DNA from: Bacteroidota bacterium
GTDB lineage: Bacteria > Bacteroidota > Bacteroidia > Chitinophagales > Chitinophagaceae
Direction of reading: 5' to 3'
Length of the DNA stretch: 55,275 nucleotides
NCBI GenBank assembly: GCA_013286425.1
Contig: JABDFS010000007.1
Span: forward strand, 173 to 55,447
Numbering within the stretch: the stretch's first letter is position 1; every line of letters begins with the position of its first letter. The position numbers were made by a program, and so were the translations under genes. The notes below the pieces were generated by a model. It was not told the DNA's origin. It searched no databases and saw only the letters and a program-made list of their open reading frames with translations. Shown here one piece after another: positions 16,382-24,873 of the stretch.

Positions 16382-17923
16382 ATGCCGATGATACCTAAAT
16401 GTTTTTTTTGTTTATCCATACTTATTTTTCCTCTGCTTTTAAATGCCCAAAAAATTACTTATACAGAACCTGATAAAGATGATATACGATCTGTTGACTT
16501 TGACATTATAGGTAAAATTGGCAACAATTATCTTTTCTATAAAAAAGTGCACAACAACAATTATTCTATTTCTGTTTATGACAACAATATGCAAATTGTT
16601 GACAAGGTAAAAATGGATTTCCTGCCCGATAAACTCATCAACTCAGATATTATTACTAACCGTGATTATTTTTATTTTATCTATCAATATCAGAAAAAAA
16701 ATGTTGTGTATTGTTCTGCCGTTCGTATAAATGGCCAGGGAAAATTAATGGCAGACCCGGTTGTGCTTGATACAACAACGATCAACTTTTTTGCAAGCAA
16801 TAAAATATACAATGTTTTATATAGTGAAGACAAGCAACGCATAGGAGTATATAAAATAAACAGCAAAGATGAAAGCAGGTATATTTTTACCAGCTCTGTT
16901 TTTGATGGCTCCCTGAACAAACTATCAAAAACAGAAACAGCAATATCTATGCGCCCCAATACAGATTTTCTTACTGAATTTGCATTGGACAACGATGGAT
17001 GGATGGCATTTGTAAAGGAAGCAGGTAATACTAATGGTGGAGGTACTATACAGGAATTATCATTACTGATTAAACAGCCGGGTGTAGATACTTTGGCTGC
17101 TTACCCGATCGTCATCCCTAACATTTACCTGGACAACATTCACGTTAAAGTAGACAATAGCAATAAACATTTTGTAATAGTTTCTTTTTATTCAAAACAA
17201 AGAAGAGGAAATATTGACGGTTTATATTCCACACTATGGAAAAGAAATGCTGATTCAGCTTTAGTCTCAAAAGTTTTTGAGTTTAATGATCAGTTGAAAA
17301 GCAATGCAAAAAGTGAAGGCTCTACTCGTGCAGCATTCAATGATTATTTTTTGCAGAATATAGTTGTACGTAAAGACGGAGGCTTTGTAGCGCTTTCTGA
17401 ATCTGCTTATTCTTCAAGCCGCGGTATTTATAATAACCGCTATGATTATTATGGCAGCCCTTATATGAACAACTCAAATTATTATCTGTATGGTAATTCT
17501 TTCGGGTCCAGTTATTATTATCCCTGGATGAATTCTTATGGTTATAATAACTACCCTCAATTAACACGTTATTATGCGGATAACATAGCTATAATGGCTT
17601 TTGATTCTTCTGCCAATATGCAATGGACAAGCATTATACAGAAATCTCAATACGATGACAATTCGGATAACTTCATTGGTTATGGTATATATGTATCTTC
17701 AGGGCAGGTAAACTTTCTTTTTAACCAGTTTGCAAAACGAACATTGCTGTTACAATCTGAAGCTTTGGATATAACAGGCAAAGTAAAAGAAGCACCCACA
17801 CTTAAAGAACTTGACAGAGGTTACCAGTTTATGCCCAGGTATATGAAACAGGTAAGCAGCAGGGAGGTTTTAATTCCCTGTCAATACAGAAATTATCTTT
17901 GCTTTGCCAAAATAGAATTTTAA
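16382..17923 (+). CDS. Secreted protein of unknown function
   Basis: This 513-residue protein has a signal peptide ending LLLNAQ and no further membrane segment, so it should reach the periplasm or outer membrane. The N-terminal half reads like successive beta-strands (for example YLFYKKVHNNNYSISVYD) and might be a propeller or beta-sandwich. A Tyr/Asn/Gly-rich loop runs from about residue 350 to 400 (GIYNNRYDYYGSPYMNN and similar). There is no T9SS tail and no lipobox. I do not recognise the family. The next gene starts 9 bp downstream, so they are probably co-transcribed. Confidence 0.75.
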   Translation: MPMIPKCFFCLSILIFPLLLNAQKITYTEPDKDDIRSVDFDIIGKIGNNYLFYKKVHNNNYSISVYDNNMQIVDKVKMDFLPDKLINSDIITNRDYFYFIYQYQKKNVVYCSAVRINGQGKLMADPVVLDTTTINFFASNKIYNVLYSEDKQRIGVYKINSKDESRYIFTSSVFDGSLNKLSKTETAISMRPNTDFLTEFALDNDGWMAFVKEAGNTNGGGTIQELSLLIKQPGVDTLAAYPIVIPNIYLDNIHVKVDNSNKHFVIVSFYSKQRRGNIDGLYSTLWKRNADSALVSKVFEFNDQLKSNAKSEGSTRAAFNDYFLQNIVVRKDGGFVALSESAYSSSRGIYNNRYDYYGSPYMNNSNYYLYGNSFGSSYYYPWMNSYGYNNYPQLTRYYADNIAIMAFDSSANMQWTSIIQKSQYDDNSDNFIGYGIYVSSGQVNFLFNQFAKRTLLLQSEALDITGKVKEAPTLKELDRGYQFMPRYMKQVSSREVLIPCQYRNYLCFAKIEF

Positions 17924-17932
17924 GTAAATCAA

Positions 17933-18904
17933 GTGGTATCATTCTTTAGAGACAGGTCTGCAGTTGCCGTTTTCTGGTTAATTACTATTTGCTTTGGGCT
18001 GCACATACATTCCCTTTTATATACGCCTTCAATCATCACTAAGCCTGATGACGGGTTCTTTTATTACCTGCTACAGCCTTTACAAAACGGAGATGCATAT
18101 TTTACTTCAATGCTATATGTGCTGTTTATTTTTCTGCTGGCATTGCAGTTAAATTTTATGCTGAATATGCTGCGCATGCTTCCCAAACCTACTTATACGC
18201 CTGCACTTGCATTTATTCTTTTTTCAGCATTAATACCATCACTAAATATTATAACGCCTGCGTTATTAGCCTGCAATTTTTTTATATGGATTTTATACCG
18301 GGCGTGTAAATTATATGCTGCGCCAAAAGCAAAAACATCTATCTATAATTTTGGATTATTGAATGGCTTGTGTATCATTCTTTACTATCCTTCTTTGCCG
18401 TTGGTACTTATTGCTATACTGGCTTTAATTATAATGCGTCCGTTTCGCATTAATGAATGGTTTGTGCTTTTTTTCGGCATTCTTACGCCGGCCTATATTT
18501 TAGGCGGTTATCTTTTTTTAACAGGCAATCTTAAATTCATACCTCAACCGCAACAATTATTCGACCTGATAAAGTTGCCTTTACAGTCAATTAATATAAT
18601 TGTTAGTTTAAGCACCGCTGTACTTATAATTCTCTGGAGTATATTTTCGGTACAAAATGCCGGCGGCAATACTTTGATACAGGTTAGAAAAAGCTGGACT
18701 GTTTTCCTGGCTGCGCTTGTACTGATAATACCCATTGTTTTTTTTGTAAACGATGCTTTTCCGGCTGCGATTTTACTGGCATTGATTCCGGCTGCATCTT
18801 ATACAGGGTATGCATTTGCAATAAAACGGAATATTTTACCGGTGATCTTTTTTTGGCTGCTTTTGGGGCTGGCAATATATAACAACTGGTTTGCAAAGTA
18901 TTAG
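17933..18904 (+). CDS. Polytopic membrane protein, possibly DUF6427
   Basis: This 323-residue integral membrane protein has about nine or ten hydrophobic helices. It begins MVSFFRDRSAVAVFWL from a GTG codon at 17933, which lies 9 bp after the previous stop; no ATG fits. The layout resembles the Bacteroidota DUF6427 membrane family (a recollection, not a search). It lies directly ahead of purQ in a co-directional run. Role unknown. Confidence 0.75.
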   Translation: MVSFFRDRSAVAVFWLITICFGLHIHSLLYTPSIITKPDDGFFYYLLQPLQNGDAYFTSMLYVLFIFLLALQLNFMLNMLRMLPKPTYTPALAFILFSALIPSLNIITPALLACNFFIWILYRACKLYAAPKAKTSIYNFGLLNGLCIILYYPSLPLVLIAILALIIMRPFRINEWFVLFFGILTPAYILGGYLFLTGNLKFIPQPQQLFDLIKLPLQSINIIVSLSTAVLIILWSIFSVQNAGGNTLIQVRKSWTVFLAALVLIIPIVFFVNDAFPAAILLALIPAASYTGYAFAIKRNILPVIFFWLLLGLAIYNNWFAKY

Positions 18905-18988
18905 GTGGTTATTATTATTACAGCAACTATTTTTGCAGCATTGCTTATTAAATTTCTCTGGTTACTATTTATAAACAAAAGAATTTAA
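18905..18988 (+). CDS. Possible 27-residue single-span membrane microprotein
   Basis: A GTG immediately follows the TAG stop of the preceding gene and opens a 27-codon frame ending 3 bp before the purQ ATG. The product (MVIIITATIFAALLIKFLWL, then FINKRI with basic residues) looks like one membrane helix. Direct abutment on both sides suggests translational coupling, but the composition is AT-rich and the stretch also holds a promoter-like element. It may therefore be chance. Confidence 0.3.
   Translation: MVIIITATIFAALLIKFLWLLFINKRI
18928..18935 (+). promoter_or_regulatory. -7-like element TATTTTTG upstream of purQ
   Basis: Fits TAnnTTTG and lies 56 bp before the purQ ATG. No clear -33 element at the expected distance. 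If used, purQ has its own promoter inside the run of genes. Confidence 0.35.
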
Positions 18989-18991
18989 TAT

Positions 18992-19651
18992 ATGAAATTC
19001 GGCGTTGTTGTTTTTCCGGGCTCTAATTGCGACAGGGATATGCAGGATGCACTGCAGAACGACATGAATAAAGAAGTGATCATGCTTTGGCATAAAGATA
19101 AAGACCTCAGCATGTTCACCACTGATGATTGTATTGTATTGCCGGGTGGATTTTCTTTTGGTGATTATTTGCGTTGCGGTGCTATTGCCCACTTAAGCCC
19201 GATGATGCAGAGCGTTGTTGAATTTGCTAATAAAGGCGGGAAAGTTTTAGGTGTTTGCAATGGCTTTCAGATTCTTTGTGAAAGCGGCCTGCTGCCAGGT
19301 GTTTTATTACTTAATGGCAATCAACAATTCGTTTGCAAAAACATTCATTTAAAAAACATTGAAGGCAATATTTATAAAATACCAATTGCTCATGGTGATG
19401 GCAGGTATTTTGCAGATGATAAAACATTGGATGAACTGGAATTGAATAGCCGGGTTATATATTATTATTGCGATGAAAACGGGAATGTTGACAAGCAATT
19501 CAATCCCAATCATGCAATAAGAAATATTGCAGGAATCAGTAATAAGAACAGGAACGTTTTTGGAATGATGCCACATCCTGAAAGAGCCGCATCCGGTAAT
19601 TTGGGAAATACAGATGGCCTGAGAATTTTTAAAGAACTCGGATTAAATTAA
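18992..19651 (+). CDS. purQ: Phosphoribosylformylglycinamidine synthase, glutaminase subunit
   Basis: PurQ is the glutamine amidotransferase subunit that supplies ammonia to PurL for conversion of FGAR to FGAM, the fourth step of purine synthesis. The 219-residue class I glutaminase domain has nucleophile Cys89 in GVCNGFQIL and the His195/Glu197 pair in MMPHPERA. The small size shows that this organism uses the split PurLQS type of enzyme rather than the large fused PurL. No purL or purS is nearby. The following redox gene begins 9 bp after the stop, an unrelated partner. Confidence 0.95.
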   Translation: MKFGVVVFPGSNCDRDMQDALQNDMNKEVIMLWHKDKDLSMFTTDDCIVLPGGFSFGDYLRCGAIAHLSPMMQSVVEFANKGGKVLGVCNGFQILCESGLLPGVLLLNGNQQFVCKNIHLKNIEGNIYKIPIAHGDGRYFADDKTLDELELNSRVIYYYCDENGNVDKQFNPNHAIRNIAGISNKNRNVFGMMPHPERAASGNLGNTDGLRIFKELGLN

Positions 19652-19660
19652 CACAGTACT

Positions 19661-20113
19661 ATGAAACAATTAGCGATCACCCTTGCCACATTTTTTGTAT
19701 TCGCAGCATTGCATGCACAAATTCAGGATCCTGTAAAATGGAATTATTCAGCAGTTAAAAAATCTGATAAGGAATATATTGTAACTATTTCTGCAACGCT
19801 TTCTGCCGATTGGCATATTTACTCAATGCATACACCTGACGGCGGACCTGTAGCTACTATATTTAATTTCAAAAAAAACCCTCTGATTAATTTTAATGGA
19901 AAAGTAACAGAGAATGGTGATTTAAAAACTGTGCACGATGACATATTTGGTATTGATGTAAAATATTATGCACAAACTGTAACATACACGCAGCAGATAG
20001 TGCTTAAATCACCGGTAAAAACGAATCTCTCGGGCTCGGTTAAATATATGGTGTGCAATGAAAAAATGTGTATGCCGCCTAAAACAGTTCCCTTCAATAT
20101 TCAAATACAATAA
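19661..20113 (+). CDS. Stand-alone DsbD alpha-like periplasmic redox domain
   Basis: This 150-residue exported protein has a signal peptide ending ALHAQ, followed by one immunoglobulin-like DsbD N-terminal domain. The stretch SADWHIYSMHTPDGGP is typical, and the active-site cysteines are Cys132 and Cys137 in VCNEKMCMPP. The spacing is CX4C rather than the CX5C of E. coli DsbD. In E. coli this domain takes electrons from the DsbD membrane domain and hands them to periplasmic partners. Its stop overlaps the start of dsbD by one base (TAATG), implying translational coupling. Since the N-terminal domain of the downstream DsbD lacks cysteines, this protein may serve as its detached alpha domain. 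Confidence 0.88.
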   Translation: MKQLAITLATFFVFAALHAQIQDPVKWNYSAVKKSDKEYIVTISATLSADWHIYSMHTPDGGPVATIFNFKKNPLINFNGKVTENGDLKTVHDDIFGIDVKYYAQTVTYTQQIVLKSPVKTNLSGSVKYMVCNEKMCMPPKTVPFNIQIQ

Positions 20114-22086
20114 TGGCATCAGCGCGTTTACTGAAGTGCATATTATTCATCATTTTTTTAACTGCAACGCAATCAGTATTTGCGCAAAACAATAGTCCGT
20201 TACATCTTAATTTTTCAACTGAAAGAAAAAACGATTCGCTTGTTTATCTTGTTGTAAAAGCGACCCTGCAAAAAGGTCTTTTTCTCTTTTCTGCAAAGCC
20301 GCAAAACACTGATGATGCATTTATCTCACAACTTAATTTAGATAGTAATTCATCCAAATATTTATCGGATACAAGCATACGAGAATCATCCAATTTAGTA
20401 TTGATAAAAGATGATAAAACAAGCTCATCCTTTCACGGCTTTTTTGATTCTGCACAATTGCGTTATCCTTTAAAAATCAAAAAAGATGACAGCATTATTA
20501 TCAAAGGCTCTTTTGCATGGTTAGGTAAACAGTCAGATGAATTCCCAAGCGGTGAAGAAAAGTTTGAAGTAACAGTTGCTCCTGAAAAAGCAAGTATATC
20601 AAATGTAGTTGTGCCTGCACAAAAACCTAAAACCTGGGTGGGTTTTTTCTGGATAGGAATGCTTGCCGGTTTAATTGCGGTTTTCATGCCTTGTCTTTAT
20701 CCACTTTTTCCGGTAACGGTTAATTATTTTATGCATCATTATGGCGGGCACAGGCAAGGTTTAAAAAATGCGCTGCTTTATTCATTGTTCATCATTCTTA
20801 TTTACGGTGTTCCTGCAACATTGCTTACATTAATTTTTGGCGACACTACTCTATACAAAATATCAGTAAACCCAATTACAAATCTTTTCTTTTTTGCTAT
20901 TTTCATTGCATTTGCGCTTTCATTTTTTGGATTGTTTGAAATTACGTTGCCTTCATCATGGTCAACACAAACTGATAAAATGGCAAGCCGCAAAGGATAT
21001 CTCGGGATATTTTTTATGGCGCTTACACTGGTGATCGTTTCATTCAGTTGCACCGGTATTGTAGCAGGACAATTACTCAGTTATCTTTCTTCTGAAGGCC
21101 TTTCCGCAGGACCAATTGCAGGCATGTTTGGTTTTGGAACGGGCATCGCGTTGCCGTTTACTTTATTGGCTTTATTTCCTTCACTAATTCATTCAATGCC
21201 CAAAAGCGGCGGCTGGTTAAATACAGTTAAAGTAACCTTTGCTTTTATTGAGCTGGGATTGGCTTTAAAATTTTTAAGCAACGTTGATCTTATTTATCAT
21301 TGGAGATTGTTGGATCGTGAAGTCTTCATCGGTTTATGGATTGTAATAGCGGTGCTGCTTGGTTTTTATTTATTGGGAAAACTTAAGTTTTATCACGACA
21401 GTGAAGTAAAGAACATAAACATGATGCGATTGTTTTCTGCCATTGCAGCTTTTGCATTTGCGTTATACATGTTGCCAGGAATGTGGGGCGCTCCTTTAAA
21501 AGCATTAAGCGCATGGATTCCGCCTGAGTATACACAAGACTTTAATTTATCTAATACACAATCATCAAACAATACTGTTATTAATGATGTAAATGCTGCA
21601 ACTCCTCCCAAAAAATTTGCAGATAAAATTGCAGCACCTTATGGATTGAAAGCCTATTTTGATCTGGATGAAGGCATTGCTGCTGCAAAGGTTTTGCATA
21701 AGCCGGTTATGCTTGATTTTACAGGATATTCATGCGCCAACTGCCGCAAAATGGAAGCAGAAGTTTGGAGTGATCCTGAAGTACTAAAACGCATCAGCGG
21801 AAATTTTGTATTGATAAGTTTATATGTTGATGAACCAACTGAATTGCCATCGGATGAGCAATACAAAAATGCAAAAGGCGAAGACATAACAGATTACGGG
21901 GAAAAGAATCTTGACTACGAAATAAGCAAGTTTGGTTTTAATGCGCAGCCTTTATATATGTTTATGGATGCAGACCAAAATGTATTAAGCAATGTTAAAT
22001 ACGGTTACGATCCTGACGTTGATAAATTCATTCATCATTTAGATGAAGTGAAGGCAAAGTTTGAAAGCAATTCATCCGGTCGATAA
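20113..22086 (+). CDS. dsbD: Thiol:disulfide interchange protein DsbD
   Basis: This 657-residue protein should carry electrons from cytoplasmic thioredoxin across the inner membrane. A signal peptide (ending SVFAQ) is followed by a periplasmic domain (about residues 28-170) that has no cysteine. Next comes an eight-helix CcdA-like membrane domain (about 175-455) with Cys194 in FMPCLYP and Cys313 in SFSCTG. A thioredoxin-like C-terminal domain carries the CANC motif (Cys541, Cys544). The beta and gamma redox pairs are intact, while the alpha pair seems to have moved to the protein encoded just upstream. Length exceeds E. coli DsbD (about 565). Transcription with purQ is likely. Confidence 0.93.
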   Translation: MASARLLKCILFIIFLTATQSVFAQNNSPLHLNFSTERKNDSLVYLVVKATLQKGLFLFSAKPQNTDDAFISQLNLDSNSSKYLSDTSIRESSNLVLIKDDKTSSSFHGFFDSAQLRYPLKIKKDDSIIIKGSFAWLGKQSDEFPSGEEKFEVTVAPEKASISNVVVPAQKPKTWVGFFWIGMLAGLIAVFMPCLYPLFPVTVNYFMHHYGGHRQGLKNALLYSLFIILIYGVPATLLTLIFGDTTLYKISVNPITNLFFFAIFIAFALSFFGLFEITLPSSWSTQTDKMASRKGYLGIFFMALTLVIVSFSCTGIVAGQLLSYLSSEGLSAGPIAGMFGFGTGIALPFTLLALFPSLIHSMPKSGGWLNTVKVTFAFIELGLALKFLSNVDLIYHWRLLDREVFIGLWIVIAVLLGFYLLGKLKFYHDSEVKNINMMRLFSAIAAFAFALYMLPGMWGAPLKALSAWIPPEYTQDFNLSNTQSSNNTVINDVNAATPPKKFADKIAAPYGLKAYFDLDEGIAAAKVLHKPVMLDFTGYSCANCRKMEAEVWSDPEVLKRISGNFVLISLYVDEPTELPSDEQYKNAKGEDITDYGEKNLDYEISKFGFNAQPLYMFMDADQNVLSNVKYGYDPDVDKFIHHLDEVKAKFESNSSGR

Positions 22087-22179
22087 TACCAAATCGCAGG
22101 CATCTCCAACATTTACCTTCTTATTATAATTCATAATAAATTAAAATAAGCAAACACAGATTGCAATAACTTTAGTTTT

Positions 22180-22194
22180 TCTCTCACTATAAAA
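22180..22194 (+). promoter_or_regulatory. 15-bp leader motif, copy 1
   Basis: TCTCTCACTATAAAA ends 9 bp before the ATG at 22204. The identical 15-mer precedes the unrelated gene at 23206 in the same position (23179-23193). It is either a shared leader or translation element, or part of a promoter. Confidence 0.45.
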
Positions 22195-22203
22195 CATAAC
22201 ATT

Positions 22204-22500
22204 ATGGAAAACGAAAATTTGCCTTCTGAAGAACAACAAAAAAGCTTGACAGATAACCTTAGCGAAACTGCAGGAGACTTAAAAGATAAAGCCGCCGATA
22301 CTGCTGATAAAGTAGCAGATAAAGCAAGTGATCTCTGGCATGCAACCGAAGAAAAAGCGGAAGCATTGTTTGATAAAATAAAATCCGGTGATCTTACAGA
22401 AGAAGCAAAAGAAAAGCTGAATGATATTGCCGATGGTGCTAAATCACTATGGAATAAAATAGTTGATAAGTTTGATGGCGACCCGGAAGAAAAGGCATGA
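22204..22500 (+). CDS. Small acidic amphipathic-helix protein
   Basis: This 98-residue protein has no signal peptide or membrane segment. It is very rich in Lys, Asp, Glu and Ala, with repeated blocks such as DLKDKAADTADKVADKASDLW and a second Trp block (AKSLWNKIVDKF). The pattern resembles LEA-like, YtxH-tail or apolipoprotein-like amphipathic helices, which fits a stress or membrane-surface protein. No specific family can be named. The leader carries the 15-bp motif found also ahead of 23206, and a terminator follows directly. Confidence 0.75.
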   Translation: MENENLPSEEQQKSLTDNLSETAGDLKDKAADTADKVADKASDLWHATEEKAEALFDKIKSGDLTEEAKEKLNDIADGAKSLWNKIVDKFDGDPEEKA

Positions 22501-22534
22501 TAAGGTTTCGCTTCTTTTAAACAAAATTACTTTG

Positions 22535-22563
22535 AACGCATCAGTTACAATTGATGCGTTTTT
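22535..22563. terminator. Bidirectional terminator
   Basis: The arms AACGCATCA / TGATGCGTT around an 8-nt loop are followed by a T-tract. It lies between the convergent genes ending at 22500 and 22562. Confidence 0.85.
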
Positions 22564-23098
22564 ATTTGCCAAGATATGTATTGGGAATTTGCAAACCTGT
22601 TTTTTCAATATCCCATATAATGCTTGAAACTTTCCATCCCTGCGGGGTTTTTATCAATTGAAAACTATTTACACCACGCTCTTTTACAATGTCAGTGCTG
22701 TTAACAAAAGTTTTATACGTGCTTATACGTTGTGCGATGTTACCAAACTGATCAGTACGGCCATAAATCTCCTGTTCGTTGAAAGATGTTATTTTAGTTG
22801 ATTCAACATAATTCCTGAAAGCTTTTACAAAATCATTGATAGATAATATTTGTGCTGTATCTGTAATATAATTTATCAATTGTGCCTGCGGAATAAAATA
22901 ATATTGAATACTGTCGTAACGCGGTTGATCGCCGCTTTTAAAACTGATGGAAGCATATGCATCATCCACAGCTTTTTTAATCGCAGCATCATCAGGCGCA
23001 GTATAAGTATTTGTCTGCGTTGTGTTATTATTTGAACCGGAATTGCATGAATAAAATGCAACAACAGATAAAGTAAAAATGCTGATAATATATTTCAT
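22562..23098 (-). CDS. Putative lipoprotein of unknown function
   Basis: This 178-residue protein starts with a lipoprotein signal (lipobox AFYSC, Cys18) followed by an Asn/Thr-rich linker. The rest reads as a compact alpha+beta domain (from DDAAIKKAVDDAYASISF to GWKVSSIIWDIEK). The final strands resemble SnoaL/NTF2-like folds often seen in small Bacteroidota lipoproteins, which is a guess from pattern. No catalytic residues can be named. The stop overlaps the terminator shared with the convergent neighbour. Confidence 0.7.
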   Translation of the reverse strand: MKYIISIFTLSVVAFYSCNSGSNNNTTQTNTYTAPDDAAIKKAVDDAYASISFKSGDQPRYDSIQYYFIPQAQLINYITDTAQILSINDFVKAFRNYVESTKITSFNEQEIYGRTDQFGNIAQRISTYKTFVNSTDIVKERGVNSFQLIKTPQGWKVSSIIWDIEKTGLQIPNTYLGK

Positions 23099-23178
23099 AT
23101 AGATTGTTTTTAAATAAAAATATGTTGTTTAGCTTTTGTTTCAATAATTTCATCTGCCATAATTATCACAGCACATAA

Positions 23179-23193
23179 TCTCTCACTATAAAA
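23179..23193 (+). promoter_or_regulatory. 15-bp leader motif, copy 2
   Basis: Identical to 22180-22194 (TCTCTCACTATAAAA) and 12 bp before the ATG at 23206. Confidence 0.45.
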
Positions 23194-23205
23194 TCATCCA
23201 CTGCC

Positions 23206-24732
23206 ATGAAAAAGTTTACCTTTCTTTTTTACCTCCTGTTATTTACAATGATGCTTAATGCACAAAATTCCATAGGTATTTTTCAACACCAGGCTGATGT
23301 TGGCAATACACAAACCGGCAGCGCTGCATATAACACGCAGATGCAGCAATATGCTGTTGAAGGTTCCGGCAATAATATCTGGTTCAATCATGATGGATTT
23401 CATTATGTGTACACGCAACTCACCGGCGATTTTATTTTGCGATGCAATGCATCTTTTATTGGTAAAGGTGTTGAACAACATCGCAAATTTGGATGGATGA
23501 TCCGTTCATCATTAGACAGCACCTCTGCCTGCGCAAGTGTTGCCGTGCACGGCGACGGGCTTACTTCACTTCAATACAGGAAAAACAACAACGACAGTAT
23601 GAAGGAAGTAAGATCAACATTAACTGCAGCTGATGTTATACAGTTTGAGCGCAGAGGCAATATGTACATAATGTCTGTTGCACACAAAGGCGAAATTTTT
23701 ACTGAAGACAGTGTACAGCTTGATCTTGGTGATAATTTGTATGTGGGCTTATTTGTATGCTCACACAATGCAACAGTAAAAGAGAAAGCAATATTTAATA
23801 ATGTGCGTATTGTAATTCCGGCGCCATCAACACTTGTTCCTTACAAACAATATATCGGCAGCCAGTTGGAATGGATGAATCTTGCAACAGGCAACAGCAA
23901 GATCATTTATCAATCGCCGCGTTCTTTCCAGGCGCCTAATTTTATGAAAGATGGAAAATCTCTTATCTATAACAGTGATGGAATTATTTACAAATTTGAT
24001 CTTGCCACAAACAAGCCTTCTGTTTTAAATACAGGCTCTGTTAAGCAAAATAATAACGATCATGTTATGTCATTTGACGGCAAGATGCTGGGCTTAAGCA
24101 GTAGCAGCAACAATGATAATGTTTCAAAGGTTTATACAGTTTCAATTAATGGTGGAGAGCCTAAAAACATCACACCAACGGGTCCATCTTATTTACACGG
24201 ATGGAGTCCAGATAAAAAATTTCTTGTATTTACAGGACAACGAAATAATGAATTTGATATTTATAAAATCGCATCAGACGGAAGCGGGAATGAAATGAAA
24301 CTCACCAATACAAAAGGTTTGGATGACGGACCTGAATATTCACCCGATGGGAAATATATTTATTTCAATTCTGTAAGAAGTGGCCTGATGCAGGTGTGGA
24401 GAATGAAACCTGATGGAAGCAATCCTGAACAGCTAACCAATGATGAATTCAACAACTGGTTTCCACATGTTTCTCCTGATGGCAAATGGATCTTATTTAT
24501 ATCTTTTTCAAAAGATGTTAGTCCTTCTGATCATCCATTCTACAAACATGTTTATATAAGAATGATGCCTGCAGATGGCGGCACATCAAAAGTAATTGCA
24601 GCTGTATATGGCGGCCAGGGAACAATGAATACACCTAACTGGAGCCCTGATGGAAAATCGATTGTGTTCGTAAGCAACAGCAATTTTCTTTCACCGGTAT
24701 ATCAAACAGAAGTTATAAACACAAACAAATAG
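23206..24732 (+). CDS. Exported TolB-like propeller protein with N-terminal jelly-roll domain
   Basis: This 508-residue protein begins with a signal peptide ending MMLNAQ. Residues 22-205 resemble a concanavalin-like (DUF1349-type) domain, with HDGFHYVYTQLTGDFILRC and RKFGWMIRSS. From about 215 to 500 there are five or six PD40/WD40-like TolB repeats, recognised by WSPDKKFLVF, YSPDGKYIYF, VSPDGKWILF and WSPDGKSIVF, which should form a beta-propeller. It is not TolB of the Tol-Pal system: it lacks the TolB N-terminal domain, and no tol genes are nearby. A role in binding or sensing carbohydrate or peptide in the periplasm is possible but not shown. Confidence 0.85.
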   Translation: MKKFTFLFYLLLFTMMLNAQNSIGIFQHQADVGNTQTGSAAYNTQMQQYAVEGSGNNIWFNHDGFHYVYTQLTGDFILRCNASFIGKGVEQHRKFGWMIRSSLDSTSACASVAVHGDGLTSLQYRKNNNDSMKEVRSTLTAADVIQFERRGNMYIMSVAHKGEIFTEDSVQLDLGDNLYVGLFVCSHNATVKEKAIFNNVRIVIPAPSTLVPYKQYIGSQLEWMNLATGNSKIIYQSPRSFQAPNFMKDGKSLIYNSDGIIYKFDLATNKPSVLNTGSVKQNNNDHVMSFDGKMLGLSSSSNNDNVSKVYTVSINGGEPKNITPTGPSYLHGWSPDKKFLVFTGQRNNEFDIYKIASDGSGNEMKLTNTKGLDDGPEYSPDGKYIYFNSVRSGLMQVWRMKPDGSNPEQLTNDEFNNWFPHVSPDGKWILFISFSKDVSPSDHPFYKHVYIRMMPADGGTSKVIAAVYGGQGTMNTPNWSPDGKSIVFVSNSNFLSPVYQTEVINTNK

Positions 24733-24759
24733 ATAGTCGGCATAAATACCTGTTTATTG

Positions 24760-24790
24760 GTTTACCTACGTGTTAAGTGTGTTTACCTAC
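24760..24790. promoter_or_regulatory. Direct repeat GTTTACCTAC x2 with 21-bp period upstream of the LytTR operon
   Basis: Two identical 10-mers start at 24760 and 24781, two helical turns apart. LytTR regulators usually bind pairs of short direct repeats about 21-22 bp apart, and the operon that follows ends in a LytTR gene. An autoregulatory operator is therefore a reasonable guess. The repeat itself does not match the published LytTR consensus closely. Confidence 0.4.
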
Positions 24791-24873
24791 CGTTTCATTT
24801 GTTAAACCTAAAGTGAGTTTATTATATTCATCACCATATATATTTTCGTATCATCAATCAAAAGAATAAATAA

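Noticed and set aside
23206..24732. True TolB of the Tol-Pal system
   Set aside because: It lacks the TolB N-terminal domain, carries a jelly-roll-like domain instead, and no tolQ, tolR, tolA or pal lies nearby.
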